From Haloferax mediterranei ATCC 33500 (GTDB lineage Archaea; Halobacteriota; Halobacteria; Halobacteriales; Haloferacaceae): a DNA stretch of 64,000 nt. Shown in pieces: positions 10,647 to 18,681 of the stretch; position 1 is the stretch's first letter, and each line of letters starts with the position of its first letter. The stretch lies in assembly GCF_000306765.2 (NCBI RefSeq), contig NC_017941.2:310001-374000 (forward strand), read 5' to 3'. A program made the position numbers and the translations under genes. The notes under the pieces were generated by a model. That model had not been told where the DNA came from. It worked only from the letters and a program-made list of their open reading frames with translations, and did no database searches.

Positions 10647-11402
10647 TCAGTCGGCGGCGACGTTCGACCCGACGACGTAGTTTTTCACCACGTCGACGAG
10701 GGTTCGCCGGTACTCGCTCTTCGAGGGGTCGGCGGCGAGCGTGCGGAAGTGTTCTTTGAACGTCTCCAACGATACCGACGGCGCGTCGTCTGCCGCGGCG
10801 TGTGCGAGGTCGTAGAGTCGGTGGTCCGTGTCGACGAGGTCGTGGCGCTCGACCAACGCGAGTGCGAACGCCGCGTTTACCGCCGTAATCTCCGGGTCCG
10901 AACCACTGGTGACGAGTTGCGACCCCGGTCTGCCAGTGGAACGGGGGCGGTCAGCGAGCGCGGCCGCGAGTTGTGATTCGAGGAACTGAACGAGTTTGTC
11001 CGCGGGCGCGACGGCGAGCGTCAGGTCATCAGCGTAGATGTCCTTGCAGTGATTCGCAATCTGATAGCAATGGACGAGTTTTCGCCGTTCGACTGTCCGT
11101 CCCGCGAGGGCGAGAAAGACGGCTTCCTGTGTCGATTGGTAGTGCGAGACGTGACCCTCCTCGTTGAGGGCCATGTGCGACAACTCGTGGAGCGCAAGCT
11201 CGCGAGCCATCGCGCTGGTCGCGGCCTGTCGTGAAATGTTGAGGACGTGGTGGTCCTGATAGTGACCGGCCCACGTGCGGGAATCTGGGTCTTCGCGCAC
11301 GTGTACGATAACTGGATACAAAAGCTCGAACTCGGTTTCGAACAGGTCGGCGGCGCTCAAGAACGGGTCTGCCGGTGCGCCCCCGAATACTCGGAGGTCC
11401 AT
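10647..11402 (-). CDS. Haloarchaeal HExxH-containing protein (DUF5781-like)
   Basis: 251 residues, on the strand opposite to the flanking translation genes. The central ELALHELSHMALNEEGHVSHYQ contains a HELSH motif of the zinc-metallopeptidase HExxH type. The rest looks like a soluble globular protein without signal peptide or membrane helix. Its position between rps7 and EF-2 is, from memory, conserved in Haloferax, and I recall it under a DUF name. I chose the ATG at 11402 (MDLRVF) because a TATA-like tctatcgg lies about 25 bp upstream; the ATG at 11432 adds 10 residues. Whether it cleaves peptides is unproven. Confidence 0.7.
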   Translation of the reverse strand: MDLRVFGGAPADPFLSAADLFETEFELLYPVIVHVREDPDSRTWAGHYQDHHVLNISRQAATSAMARELALHELSHMALNEEGHVSHYQSTQEAVFLALAGRTVERRKLVHCYQIANHCKDIYADDLTLAVAPADKLVQFLESQLAAALADRPRSTGRPGSQLVTSGSDPEITAVNAAFALALVERHDLVDTDHRLYDLAHAAADDAPSVSLETFKEHFRTLAADPSKSEYRRTLVDVVKNYVVGSNVAAD

Positions 11403-11590
11403 TCGTAATTGAGTAATGCTACCGATAGACATGACTCTTGCGCCGTCCCCCGAACGGACGCACGAACACCAGACAGTCTGACTATCGTGACAAAAATGCT
11501 CATACCCCGGCAGTAGGGCGGCTGAAAATGTCGAATCCGCTCGGGAAAAACACTACTCTTTTGACCCTCCTGCCGGTAGACCTCTGTATA

Positions 11591-13774
11591 ATGGGCCGAC
11601 GAAAGAAGATCGTCCAGGAATGTGAGAAACTGATGGACAAGCCGGAACAGATCCGGAACATTGCCATCGCTGCTCACGTCGACCACGGCAAGACGACCCT
11701 CTCCGACAACCTCCTCGCAGGTGCGGGCATGATCTCTGACGAGACTGCCGGCCAGCAGCTTGCGATGGACACGAAGGAAGACGAACAGGAACGCGGCATC
11801 ACCATCGACGCCGCAAACGTCTCGATGACGCACGAGTACGAAGATGAGAACCACCTCATCAACCTCATCGACACGCCGGGCCACGTCGACTTCGGTGGCG
11901 ACGTGACGCGTGCGATGCGCGCCGTCGACGGTGCGCTCGTCGTTGTCGACGCTGTCGAGGGTGCCATGCCGCAGACCGAGACGGTTCTGCGCCAGGCACT
12001 CCGCGAGGGTGTCAAGCCGGCCCTGTTCATCAACAAGGTCGACCGCCTCATCAACGAACTGCAGGAAGGTCCCGAGGAGATGCAGCAGCGTCTCGTCGAC
12101 GTCATCTCCGACGTTAACGACCTCATCCGCGGCATGACCGAAGAGAAGGACTACGACTGGACTGTCTCCGTCGAAGAGGGGACCGTCGCGTTCGGGTCTG
12201 CCCTCTACAAGTGGGGTGTCTCCATGCCGTCGATGGAAGAGACCGGTATCTCCTTCGGCGACATCATGGAGCTCGAACGTGCGAGTAACCGTCAGGAACT
12301 CCACGAGCGCACGCCGCTTTCGGACGTCGTTCTCGACATGGTTGCGGAGCACTTCCCCGACCCGCTCGACGCCCAGCCCCGTCGTATCCCGACGGTCTGG
12401 CGTGGTGACGCCGAGTCCGACCTCGCGCATCAGATGCGCGACGTCGACGACGACGGCGAAGTCGTCTTCATGGTGACCGACATCGCGATGGACCCCCACG
12501 CGGGCGAAATTGCGACGGGTCGCCTCTTCTCCGGTACCATCCGCAAGGGTCAGGAACTCTACGTCTCCGGGACTGCGGGCAAGAACCGCGTCCAGTCTGT
12601 CGGTGTCTTCATGGGGAGTGAGCGTGAGGAACTCGACCGCGGTATCCCCGCAGGGAACATCGCGGCCGTTACGGGTCTCCGTGACGCCATCGCGGGTTCC
12701 ACCGTCTCGTCCGTCGAGATGACGCCGTTCGAGTCCATCGAACACATCTCCGAGCCTGTCATCACGAAGTCCGTCGAGGCAGAGCGCATGGACGACCTGC
12801 CGAAGCTCATCGAGACGCTCCAGCAGGTCGCAAAGGAAGACCCGACCATCCGCATCGAGATTAACGAGGACACTGGCGAGCACCTGATCTCCGGTCAGGG
12901 TGAACTCCACCTCGAAGTCATCACGCAGCGTATCCGCGACAACCAGGGCATCCCGGTCCGCACCGGTGAGCCGATTGTTGTCTACCGCGAGCAGGTTCAG
13001 GGCTCCTCCCACGAAGTCGAGGGTGTCTCCCCCAACCGCCACAACAAGTTCTACATCACGGCGGAACCCCTCTCGCAGGACATCGTCGACGACATCAAGC
13101 TCGGCGAAATCTCGATGGACATGCCCGAACTGGAGCGCCGTGAGGCACTGCAGGAAGCCGGCATGGACAAGGATACGTCCCAGAACGTCGAACACATCCA
13201 CGGGACGAACATTCTCATCGACGACACGAAGGGTATCCAGCACCTCAACGAGACGATGGAGCTCGTCATCGAGGGTCTCGAAGAGGCACTCGACGACGGT
13301 CCGCTCGCTGCGGAACCCGTCCAGGGTACGCTTCTCCGTCTCCACGACGCGAAGCTCCACGAGGACACCATCCACCGTGGTCCCGCACAGGTCATCCCTG
13401 CGACGCGTGACGCGGTCCACCGCTCGCTCATCGCGGGTGAGGTGAAGCTCCTCGAACCCATCCAGAACGTCCGCATCGACGTTCCGTCCGACTACATGGG
13501 CTCGGCCTCCGGCGAGATTCAGGGTCGCCGCGGCCGCGTCGACGACATGTACCAGGAAGGTGACCTCATGGTCATCGAGGGTATCGCACCCGTCGAAGAG
13601 ATGATTGGCTTCTCCTCGGACGTTCGCTCCGCCACGGAAGGCCGCGCCTCCTGGAACACGGAGAACGCCGGCTTCCGCGTGCTCTCGGACAATCTCCAGC
13701 GCGAGAAGATTATGGAGATTCGCGAGCGTAAGGGTATGAAGCTCGAACTCTCGCAGGCTATCGACTACATCTAA
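11591..13774 (+). CDS. fusA: Elongation factor 2 (aEF-2)
   Basis: 727 residues. The GTPase domain starts with [16 protein letters not shown] (P loop about 28-36), followed by [12 protein letters not shown] (G3) and FINKVDRL (G4, NKVD). The C-terminal loop [20 protein letters not shown] sequence holds His595, the expected diphthamide site. It catalyses GTP-dependent translocation. The start at 11591 (MGRRKKIVQ) gives the archaeal N-terminus; the upstream frame to 11438 is not conserved. A T-rich ctcttttgacc at 11553-11563 may be its TATA element. Confidence 0.98.
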   Translation: MGRRKKIVQECEKLMDKPEQIRNIAIAAHVDHGKTTLSDNLLAGAGMISDETAGQQLAMDTKEDEQERGITIDAANVSMTHEYEDENHLINLIDTPGHVDFGGDVTRAMRAVDGALVVVDAVEGAMPQTETVLRQALREGVKPALFINKVDRLINELQEGPEEMQQRLVDVISDVNDLIRGMTEEKDYDWTVSVEEGTVAFGSALYKWGVSMPSMEETGISFGDIMELERASNRQELHERTPLSDVVLDMVAEHFPDPLDAQPRRIPTVWRGDAESDLAHQMRDVDDDGEVVFMVTDIAMDPHAGEIATGRLFSGTIRKGQELYVSGTAGKNRVQSVGVFMGSEREELDRGIPAGNIAAVTGLRDAIAGSTVSSVEMTPFESIEHISEPVITKSVEAERMDDLPKLIETLQQVAKEDPTIRIEINEDTGEHLISGQGELHLEVITQRIRDNQGIPVRTGEPIVVYREQVQGSSHEVEGVSPNRHNKFYITAEPLSQDIVDDIKLGEISMDMPELERREALQEAGMDKDTSQNVEHIHGTNILIDDTKGIQHLNETMELVIEGLEEALDDGPLAAEPVQGTLLRLHDAKLHEDTIHRGPAQVIPATRDAVHRSLIAGEVKLLEPIQNVRIDVPSDYMGSASGEIQGRRGRVDDMYQEGDLMVIEGIAPVEEMIGFSSDVRSATEGRASWNTENAGFRVLSDNLQREKIMEIRERKGMKLELSQAIDYI

Positions 13775-13930
13775 CGAGCGCACTCGCGCTTTTTTCGTTT
13801 ATTACGCACCCAGCGACTGCACTGCTCGGTTGGCCCGCGGGCACTGCGTCGCTTTCGCCGCCCGTGTCCGGCACCGTGTGTCACATGCCAGCACGATATC
13901 GACATCGGCAAACCGTGTCGGCTACGAAGG

Positions 13931-13936
13931 CTTATA
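13931..13936 (+). promoter_or_regulatory. TATA-like promoter upstream of the ACT-hom operon
   Basis: cttata at 13931-13936 would place transcription start at about 13960, almost exactly at the ATG at 13962 of the small leader ORF described next. Confidence 0.5.
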
Positions 13937-13961
13937 CCGCGTGGCCGAATCACGAACACAT

Positions 13962-14069
13962 ATGCCTAGGGGCACGTATCCCGACTCCTGGTGCGTCGAC
14001 GCGAAACTACGGCTGAGCCACGCGTCGCCGACAACAATGTCGGGGCGGCCCACGGAGGTGGGACGATGA
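13962..14069 (+). CDS. Candidate 35-codon leader ORF before the ACT-hom operon
   Basis: The ATG at 13962 is about 28 bp downstream of a cttata element, as expected for a leaderless start. The ORF runs 35 codons and its TGA overlaps the ATG of the next gene (ATGA at 14066-14069), so translation could be coupled. Codons 24-28 read Pro-Thr-Thr-Met-Ser and fall inside a perfect 6-bp hairpin (14028-14033 with 14038-14043, loop acaa). The operon encodes homoserine dehydrogenase, first committed enzyme toward Thr and Met. A sensing role is inference; it may also be an untranslated leader. Confidence 0.35.
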   Translation: MPRGTYPDSWCVDAKLRLSHASPTTMSGRPTEVGR

Positions 14070-14635
14070 GCACACAGGACCTCGACGGCGAGAGCGATGC
14101 CGAAACCGACGGTGGCGGCGAGATGCCGAAACCGCACACGGTTCGGCTCGAACTCGTCGACGAACCCGGCCAACTCCTCGCTGCGCTCCAGCCCATCGCC
14201 GAAAACGGAGGTAACCTCCTCTCGATTTTCCACGAACGCGGGAATCTGACCCCGCGAGGACACATTCCGGTCGAGGTGGACCTCGAGTGTCCGCCGGACC
14301 GATTCGAAGGTATCGTTGACGCCCTTCGCGACGCTGGTGTCAACGTCATCCGCGCCGGCGCGGAGCACTTCGGTGAGGAGATAACGCTCCTCTTGGTCGG
14401 TGACCTCGTCGACTCCGACCTCTCGGACACGCTTTACCGAATCGAGGAGTCCGCGGACGCGACGGTGACGGACCTGTCACTATCTGCACCCTCTGGGACG
14501 AAAGAAACGTCAAGTGCGCGACTGAGACTCGCTGCGCGGTCGGGCAAGACTTCGGCGACGCTCTCTGTCGTCCGCGATATCGCTGCGGAAAAAGACCTAC
14601 ATGTCGTCGAGCCGCTCCCGGAGGAGTCAGCATGA
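14066..14635 (+). CDS. ACT-domain amino-acid-binding regulatory protein
   Basis: 189 residues. After an acidic tail the sequence KPHTVRLELVDEPGQLLAALQPIAENGGNLLSIFHER is a typical ACT-domain start (beta strand, EPGQLL helix), and a second weaker beta-alpha-beta unit follows. ACT domains bind amino acids and control linked enzymes. It overlaps hom by 4 bp (ATGA), so it is probably the allosteric or regulatory partner of homoserine dehydrogenase, whose own protein here lacks a C-terminal ACT domain. The start at 14066 has GGAGG at 14054-14058, 7 nt before the ATG. Confidence 0.85.
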   Translation: MSTQDLDGESDAETDGGGEMPKPHTVRLELVDEPGQLLAALQPIAENGGNLLSIFHERGNLTPRGHIPVEVDLECPPDRFEGIVDALRDAGVNVIRAGAEHFGEEITLLLVGDLVDSDLSDTLYRIEESADATVTDLSLSAPSGTKETSSARLRLAARSGKTSATLSVVRDIAAEKDLHVVEPLPEESA

Positions 14636-15585
14636 CGCTTCGACTCGCCGTCCTCGGTGCAGGTGCTGTCGGCGGTTCCGTTCTGGACCTCGCCAGTACG
14701 TACGGACACGAGGTTGTCGCATTCGCCGACTCTTCGTCGTCGGTGACCGACTCGACCGGGCTGGACCCCGAGACAGTGCGCGCGCGCAAGGAGCGCGATG
14801 GCATCGTTGGCGACGCCGACCCCGATGCGGTGTTCGACACGAACTACGATGTACTCATCGAGGCGACGCCGACCACGCTCGGTGACGCCGAACCGGGTTT
14901 CTCGCACGTCGAGCGCGCGCTGCTCGACGACCGCCACGTCGTCTTGGCGAACAAAGGTCCCGTGGCGGAGCGCTACGCCGACCTGCGCGCCCTCGAAGCA
15001 GAAAGCGAGGGTCGCGTCCAGTTCGAGGCGACGGTTGGCGGGGCGATTCCGGTCCTCTCGACGATTTCTGACCTCGGCGCAGGTCACGTGACTGCCGCAC
15101 GCGGTGTCCTCAATGGGACGGCCAACTTCATCCTCTCGCGCATGGCCGCGGAAGGACTCGACTACGAGCACGTCCTCGCGGAGGCACAGGACCTCGGTGT
15201 CGCCGAGGCGGACCCGTCGTTCGACGTAGACGGCATCGACGCCGCTCTGAAGTTCGTCATCCTCGCAAACGTCTTGAGCGACGGCGAGACCGAGTACCGT
15301 CTCGATGACGCCGAGGTGGAGGGTATCCGGAACGTTCCCGGAACCGCTCTCGACCTCGCCGCGGAGGACGGGCGCACGGTCCGACTCATCGGTGAGGCGA
15401 CCGCCGATGGCGTCCGCGTGGCTCCGCGGTTGGTGCCACAGGGGTCGACGCTAGCCGTCACGGGCACGCAGAACATCGTTCAGTTGGAGACGAAACACGC
15501 TGGTCAACTGAACATTAGCGGCCGCGGAGCGGGTGGTCCGGAGACGGCAACGGCTGTTTTGTCGGACGTTTCCCGATTCGAGTAA
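14632..15585 (+). CDS. hom: Homoserine dehydrogenase
   Basis: 317 residues. It reduces aspartate semialdehyde to homoserine with NAD(P)H, the branch point to Thr, Ile and Met. The Rossmann GAGAVGGSV lies at the N-terminus and the substrate region is VLNGTANFILSRM followed by EAQDLGVAEADPSFDVDGIDAALK, which holds the catalytic Lys/Asp. The length equals the short, ACT-less form. Its start overlaps the ACT gene by 4 bp with GGAGG at 14620-14624. No obvious terminator follows before EF-1alpha. Confidence 0.95.
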   Translation: MTLRLAVLGAGAVGGSVLDLASTYGHEVVAFADSSSSVTDSTGLDPETVRARKERDGIVGDADPDAVFDTNYDVLIEATPTTLGDAEPGFSHVERALLDDRHVVLANKGPVAERYADLRALEAESEGRVQFEATVGGAIPVLSTISDLGAGHVTAARGVLNGTANFILSRMAAEGLDYEHVLAEAQDLGVAEADPSFDVDGIDAALKFVILANVLSDGETEYRLDDAEVEGIRNVPGTALDLAAEDGRTVRLIGEATADGVRVAPRLVPQGSTLAVTGTQNIVQLETKHAGQLNISGRGAGGPETATAVLSDVSRFE

Positions 15586-15775
15586 CGGCTTTTCTGGCCT
15601 GTAGGGGCCACCTCGCGGTGTTTCGTCACCTGCTGTCGTTCACCATTTCGAGAGTATGGTATGGTTCCGCAAATCGCAGTACGGCGCTTAGACGGCTCGT
15701 AGAGCGTATCGAAATCGTTTTAGGGGTTTCAGCAAAAACACTCCCCACAGAGCGCCTTAGCGCGTGAATACACCA

Positions 15776-17041
15776 ATGAGCGACAAACCCCACCAGAACC
15801 TGGCCATTATCGGCCACGTCGACCACGGTAAGAGTACGCTCGTCGGCCGACTCCTGTTCGAGACCGGCTCCGTCCCGGAGCACGTCATCGAGCAGCACCG
15901 AGAGGAGGCCGAGGAGAAAGGCAAGGGCGGATTCGAATTCGCCTACGTCATGGACAACCTCGCAGAAGAGCGCGAGCGCGGTGTCACCATCGACATCGCC
16001 CACCAGGAATTCGACACGGATGAGTTCTACTTCACCATCGTCGACTGTCCTGGCCACCGCGACTTCGTCAAGAACATGATCACCGGTGCTTCGCAGGCTG
16101 ACAACGCGGTCCTCGTCGTCGCTGCTGACGACGGTGTCGCGCCGCAGACCCGCGAGCACGTCTTCCTCGCCCGCACCCTGGGCATCGGCGAACTCATCAT
16201 CGCAGTCAACAAGATGGACGTCGTCGACTACAGCGAAGACAAGTACAACGACGTCAAGGAGCAGGTCACCCAGCTCCTCAAGCAGGTCCGTTTCAACTCG
16301 GACGACGCGACGTTCGTGCCGATTTCCGCCTTCGAGGGCGACAACATCGCCGAGCGCTCCGACAACACCTCCTGGTACGATGACGACATCCTCCTCGAGG
16401 CACTCAACGACCTGCCGGCACCGCAGCCGCCGACGGACGCGCCGCTGCGCCTGCCCATTCAGGACGTTTACACCATCTCCGGCATCGGTACGGTTCCTGT
16501 CGGACGTATCGAGACGGGTACCCTCAACCCCGGCGACAACGTGAGCTTCCAGCCCTCTGACGTCGGCGGCGAGGTCAAGACCGTCGAGATGCACCACGAA
16601 GAAGTCGACCAGGCTGGTCCTGGCGACAACGTTGGTTTCAACGTTCGTGGCGTCGGCAAGGACGACATCCGCCGCGGCGACGTCTGTGGCCCGGCCGACG
16701 AGCCGCCGAAGGTCGCCGAGACCTTCCAGGCGCAGGTCGTCGTCATGCAGCACCCCTCGGTCATCACCGCTGGCTACACGCCGGTCTTCCACGCCCACAC
16801 GGCGCAGGTCGCGTGTACCATCGAGTCGATCGACCAGAAGCTCGACCCCGCGTCGGGTGAGGTCGCTGAGGAGAACCCGGACTTCATCAAGTCCGGCGAC
16901 GCTGCTATCGTGACCGTCCGTCCGCAGAAGCCGCTCAGCATCGAGCCGTCCTCCGAGATTCCGGAACTCGGCAGCTTCGCTGTCCGTGACATGGGTCAGA
17001 CCATCGCGGCCGGCAAAGTGCTCGAAGTCAACGAGCGATAA
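15776..17041 (+). CDS. tef1a: Elongation factor 1-alpha
   Basis: 421 residues. Delivers aminoacyl-tRNA to the ribosome. The G1 motif GHVDHGKST (13-21), G3 DCPGHRDF and G4 NKMD are intact, followed by two beta-barrel domains. The start at 15776 (MSDKPHQN) gives the family N-terminus; an in-frame ATG 12 bp upstream (15764) is possible. A TATA-like gttttagggg lies near 15717-15726. It forms an operon with rps10, 2 bp downstream. Confidence 0.98.
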   Translation: MSDKPHQNLAIIGHVDHGKSTLVGRLLFETGSVPEHVIEQHREEAEEKGKGGFEFAYVMDNLAEERERGVTIDIAHQEFDTDEFYFTIVDCPGHRDFVKNMITGASQADNAVLVVAADDGVAPQTREHVFLARTLGIGELIIAVNKMDVVDYSEDKYNDVKEQVTQLLKQVRFNSDDATFVPISAFEGDNIAERSDNTSWYDDDILLEALNDLPAPQPPTDAPLRLPIQDVYTISGIGTVPVGRIETGTLNPGDNVSFQPSDVGGEVKTVEMHHEEVDQAGPGDNVGFNVRGVGKDDIRRGDVCGPADEPPKVAETFQAQVVVMQHPSVITAGYTPVFHAHTAQVACTIESIDQKLDPASGEVAEENPDFIKSGDAAIVTVRPQKPLSIEPSSEIPELGSFAVRDMGQTIAAGKVLEVNER

Positions 17042-17043
17042 CG

Positions 17044-17352
17044 ATGCAACAGGCACGCGTTCGGCTCGCCGGCACGAGTCCGGAAGACCTCGACGATATC
17101 TGCGACGACGTCCGCGAGATTGCAAACAAGACGGGCGTCAACCTCAGCGGGCCGATCCCGCTGCCCACGAAGACGCTCGAAGTCCCCGCCCGAAAATCGC
17201 CTGACGGCGAGGGGACGGCTACGTGGGAGCACTGGGAGATGCGCGTCCACAAGCGTCTCATCGACCTCGACGCTGACGAACGCGCTCTGCGCCAGCTGAT
17301 GCGCGTTCAGGTTCCGAACGACGTCAGCATCGAGATCGTCCTCGAAGACTAA
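17044..17352 (+). CDS. rps10: 30S ribosomal protein S10
   Basis: 102 residues. The S10 core is present: [42 protein letters not shown] and [24 protein letters not shown]. It binds 16S rRNA in the 30S head. The gene follows EF-1alpha after 2 bp, the conserved archaeal order, and precedes a cluster of hairpins that probably ends the transcript. Confidence 0.98.
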   Translation: MQQARVRLAGTSPEDLDDICDDVREIANKTGVNLSGPIPLPTKTLEVPARKSPDGEGTATWEHWEMRVHKRLIDLDADERALRQLMRVQVPNDVSIEIVLED

Positions 17353-17364
17353 GCACACGGTTCT

Positions 17365-17451
17365 GTCCGGTCTCTCGGACATACCGTTCGTGACGGTTCG
17401 TCCGTCACACTCGCGGCTGTCGAGGCGCGCGTCCGGAGGACTCTGCCTCCG
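17365..17451 (+). terminator. Three consecutive hairpins after rps10
   Basis: Perfect stems at 17365-17369/17376-17380 (5 bp), 17390-17396/17402-17408 (7 bp, gtgacgg/ccgtcac) and 17434-17439/17446-17451 (6 bp, cggagg/cctccg). They lie within 100 bp of the rps10 stop. No long T run is present, so termination is inferred from position and structure only. Confidence 0.4.
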
Positions 17452-17577
17452 AGCTGATTGTCAGCGCTAAGGCGCGTGTCATCTCACCTTCCATTCGACA
17501 CGCCGGAAGCCACACGACTGCACGACCACCCGATGGAACGGGATGCTATTGCATGCCCGGCTACCGACGAAACATAG

Positions 17578-17585
17578 GGTATAAG
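17578..17585 (+). promoter_or_regulatory. TATA-like promoter of tRNA-Ala
   Basis: ggtataag at 17578-17585 lies about 30 bp before the mature tRNA-Ala 5' end. A short hairpin (cccacg/cgtggg, 17591-17606) sits between them. Confidence 0.5.
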
Positions 17586-17611
17586 TGTATCCCACGACTC
17601 CGTGGGAATGA

Positions 17612-17683
17612 GGGCTCGTAGATCAGTGGCAGATCGCTTCCTTCGCAAGGAAGAGGCCCGGGGTTCAAATCCCCGCGAGTCCA
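17612..17683 (+). tRNA. tRNA-Ala (CGC)
   Basis: 72-nt cloverleaf. The anticodon loop TTCGCAA gives anticodon CGC (codon GCG). The acceptor stem GGGCTCG/CGAGTCC has G3-T70, the universal alanine identity pair, and the discriminator is A. The T arm is CGGGGTTCAAATCCCCG. CCA is not encoded; the bases after the discriminator are TTT. The 3' 13 bases are repeated 90 bp downstream. Confidence 0.96.
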
Positions 17684-17773
17684 TTTCCTTCCGTTCACTA
17701 CGTTCACTCCAGTCAATGGACTCGCTTGCCCCCACGAACTCGCAGGCTCGTTCGTGGGGACCCCGCGAGTCCA
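17671..17773. repeat. tRNA-Ala 3'-end duplication with nested inverted repeats
   Basis: The last 13 bases of tRNA-Ala (ccccgcgagtcca, 17671-17683) recur as a perfect direct repeat at 17761-17773. Between them lies an inverted copy of the same end (17715-17725, complementary to 17675-17685 over 11 bp) and a perfect 10-bp stem (17730-17739 with 17750-17759). tRNA 3' ends are typical integration sites, so this may be an att scar; it may also be a folded terminator. Confidence 0.7.
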
Positions 17774-17912
17774 CTGCGTTCTGACGACGCTATCTATCGA
17801 GATGTGAGTTCCGACCGCGAGAATCAACTCAAGAGCGGAACGACGAAATATAGGACGATAGCAACACGCTCGACCCGGACTTAGGGGCCTTGACTGGTGA
17901 AGGGGAGGTTTG

Positions 17913-18074
17913 ATGGACCGCTATCACGTTACCGCCGTTGGAGATTCCGGCTCTGGGAAGACACCTTCCTCCGAGAGGTACACGACACGTTCTCCGGACT
18001 CTCCATTTGGACCGGACGCCGGAGATATCTCCGGGCGTGACCCCAATGATATGAGAGAAATTTTTGTGGCTTAA
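17913..18074 (+). CDS. Possible small ORF with P-loop-like motif
   Basis: An ATG at 17913 preceded by GGAGG (17904-17908 region, in aggggaggtttg) opens a 53-codon frame ending at 18074. Residues 10-17 read GDSGSGKT, which fits the Walker A consensus GxxxxGKT. The rest, rich in Ser, Pro and Arg, does not resemble a P-loop protein. It may be a short real gene, a decayed remnant, or chance. The 17774-18171 region holds no other candidate. Confidence 0.25.
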   Translation: MDRYHVTAVGDSGSGKTPSSERYTTRSPDSPFGPDAGDISGRDPNDMREIFVA

Positions 18075-18171
18075 GGGGCGAGACTCCCATCCATCTTCAC
18101 TTCCACCGAAACCACCACTTTCACTCCGCTCTTGGCGGACCCTCTTTACACGCCCGCCCGACGGCAAGGAT

Positions 18172-18543
18172 ATGCAGACCGGACACGGAACGCCCCCGTC
18201 GGACCCGACTGCGCTCTTCCACGATATCGTCTCAACACTCCGCGAGACGCGCTCTGGAGTCCACCAACACCGGATGGCACAGACGCTCCTCCAGAAGGAC
18301 GCGAGCGGGTCGCGCTTGGTTGCGCTTATCGACGATGCCGAACGTGCAGTGTTCTTCAATCCCGCCTCGCGGACGTTGGAGGCGGTTCCCTTCGACCGCG
18401 ACGGAACACACGAATCAGACGCCAAATCGCTCTCACAGCGATTGAGCGACCCGACAGCGTGGGTGGAGACGCACGCGGCGTCGCTTGAGTGGGTGCACCC
18501 GCACTATCGGTGGGCGTGCGGGATGAGTCGCGAGGACGAGTAG
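18172..18543 (+). CDS. Conserved haloarchaeal hypothetical protein
   Basis: 123 residues. Soluble, moderately acidic, no membrane helix, no Cys motif except one near the end (RWACGMSREDE). The middle LIDDAERAVFFNPASRTLEAVPFDRDG looks like a small alpha/beta fold. I do not recognise the family with certainty. The start at 18172 (MQTGHGTPP) follows a TATA-like ctttaca about 28 bp upstream; the frame is open upstream to 18064 but is Arg/Pro/Ser-rich there. Confidence 0.65.
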   Translation: MQTGHGTPPSDPTALFHDIVSTLRETRSGVHQHRMAQTLLQKDASGSRLVALIDDAERAVFFNPASRTLEAVPFDRDGTHESDAKSLSQRLSDPTAWVETHAASLEWVHPHYRWACGMSREDE

Positions 18544-18681
18544 GTCCGTATTTTCGAGACAACTCGAGTCCTCTCGATGAGGACGATGTCACGTACGAAG
18601 TATCCCTGCCGTATTCAAGGATAGACTAGTGTCACCATGTGAGCAGAATTACTATATTCAATAACTCTGAACTACATATTC

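Noticed and set aside
10574..10976. Plus-strand frames over the HExxH protein gene
   Set aside because: Arg-rich shadows of the minus-strand gene with no start signal or similarity.
17913..18074. Full NTPase gene based on the GDSGSGKT motif
   Set aside because: Only the octapeptide resembles a P loop; the remaining residues lack Walker B or other motifs, so it is listed only as a low-confidence ORF.
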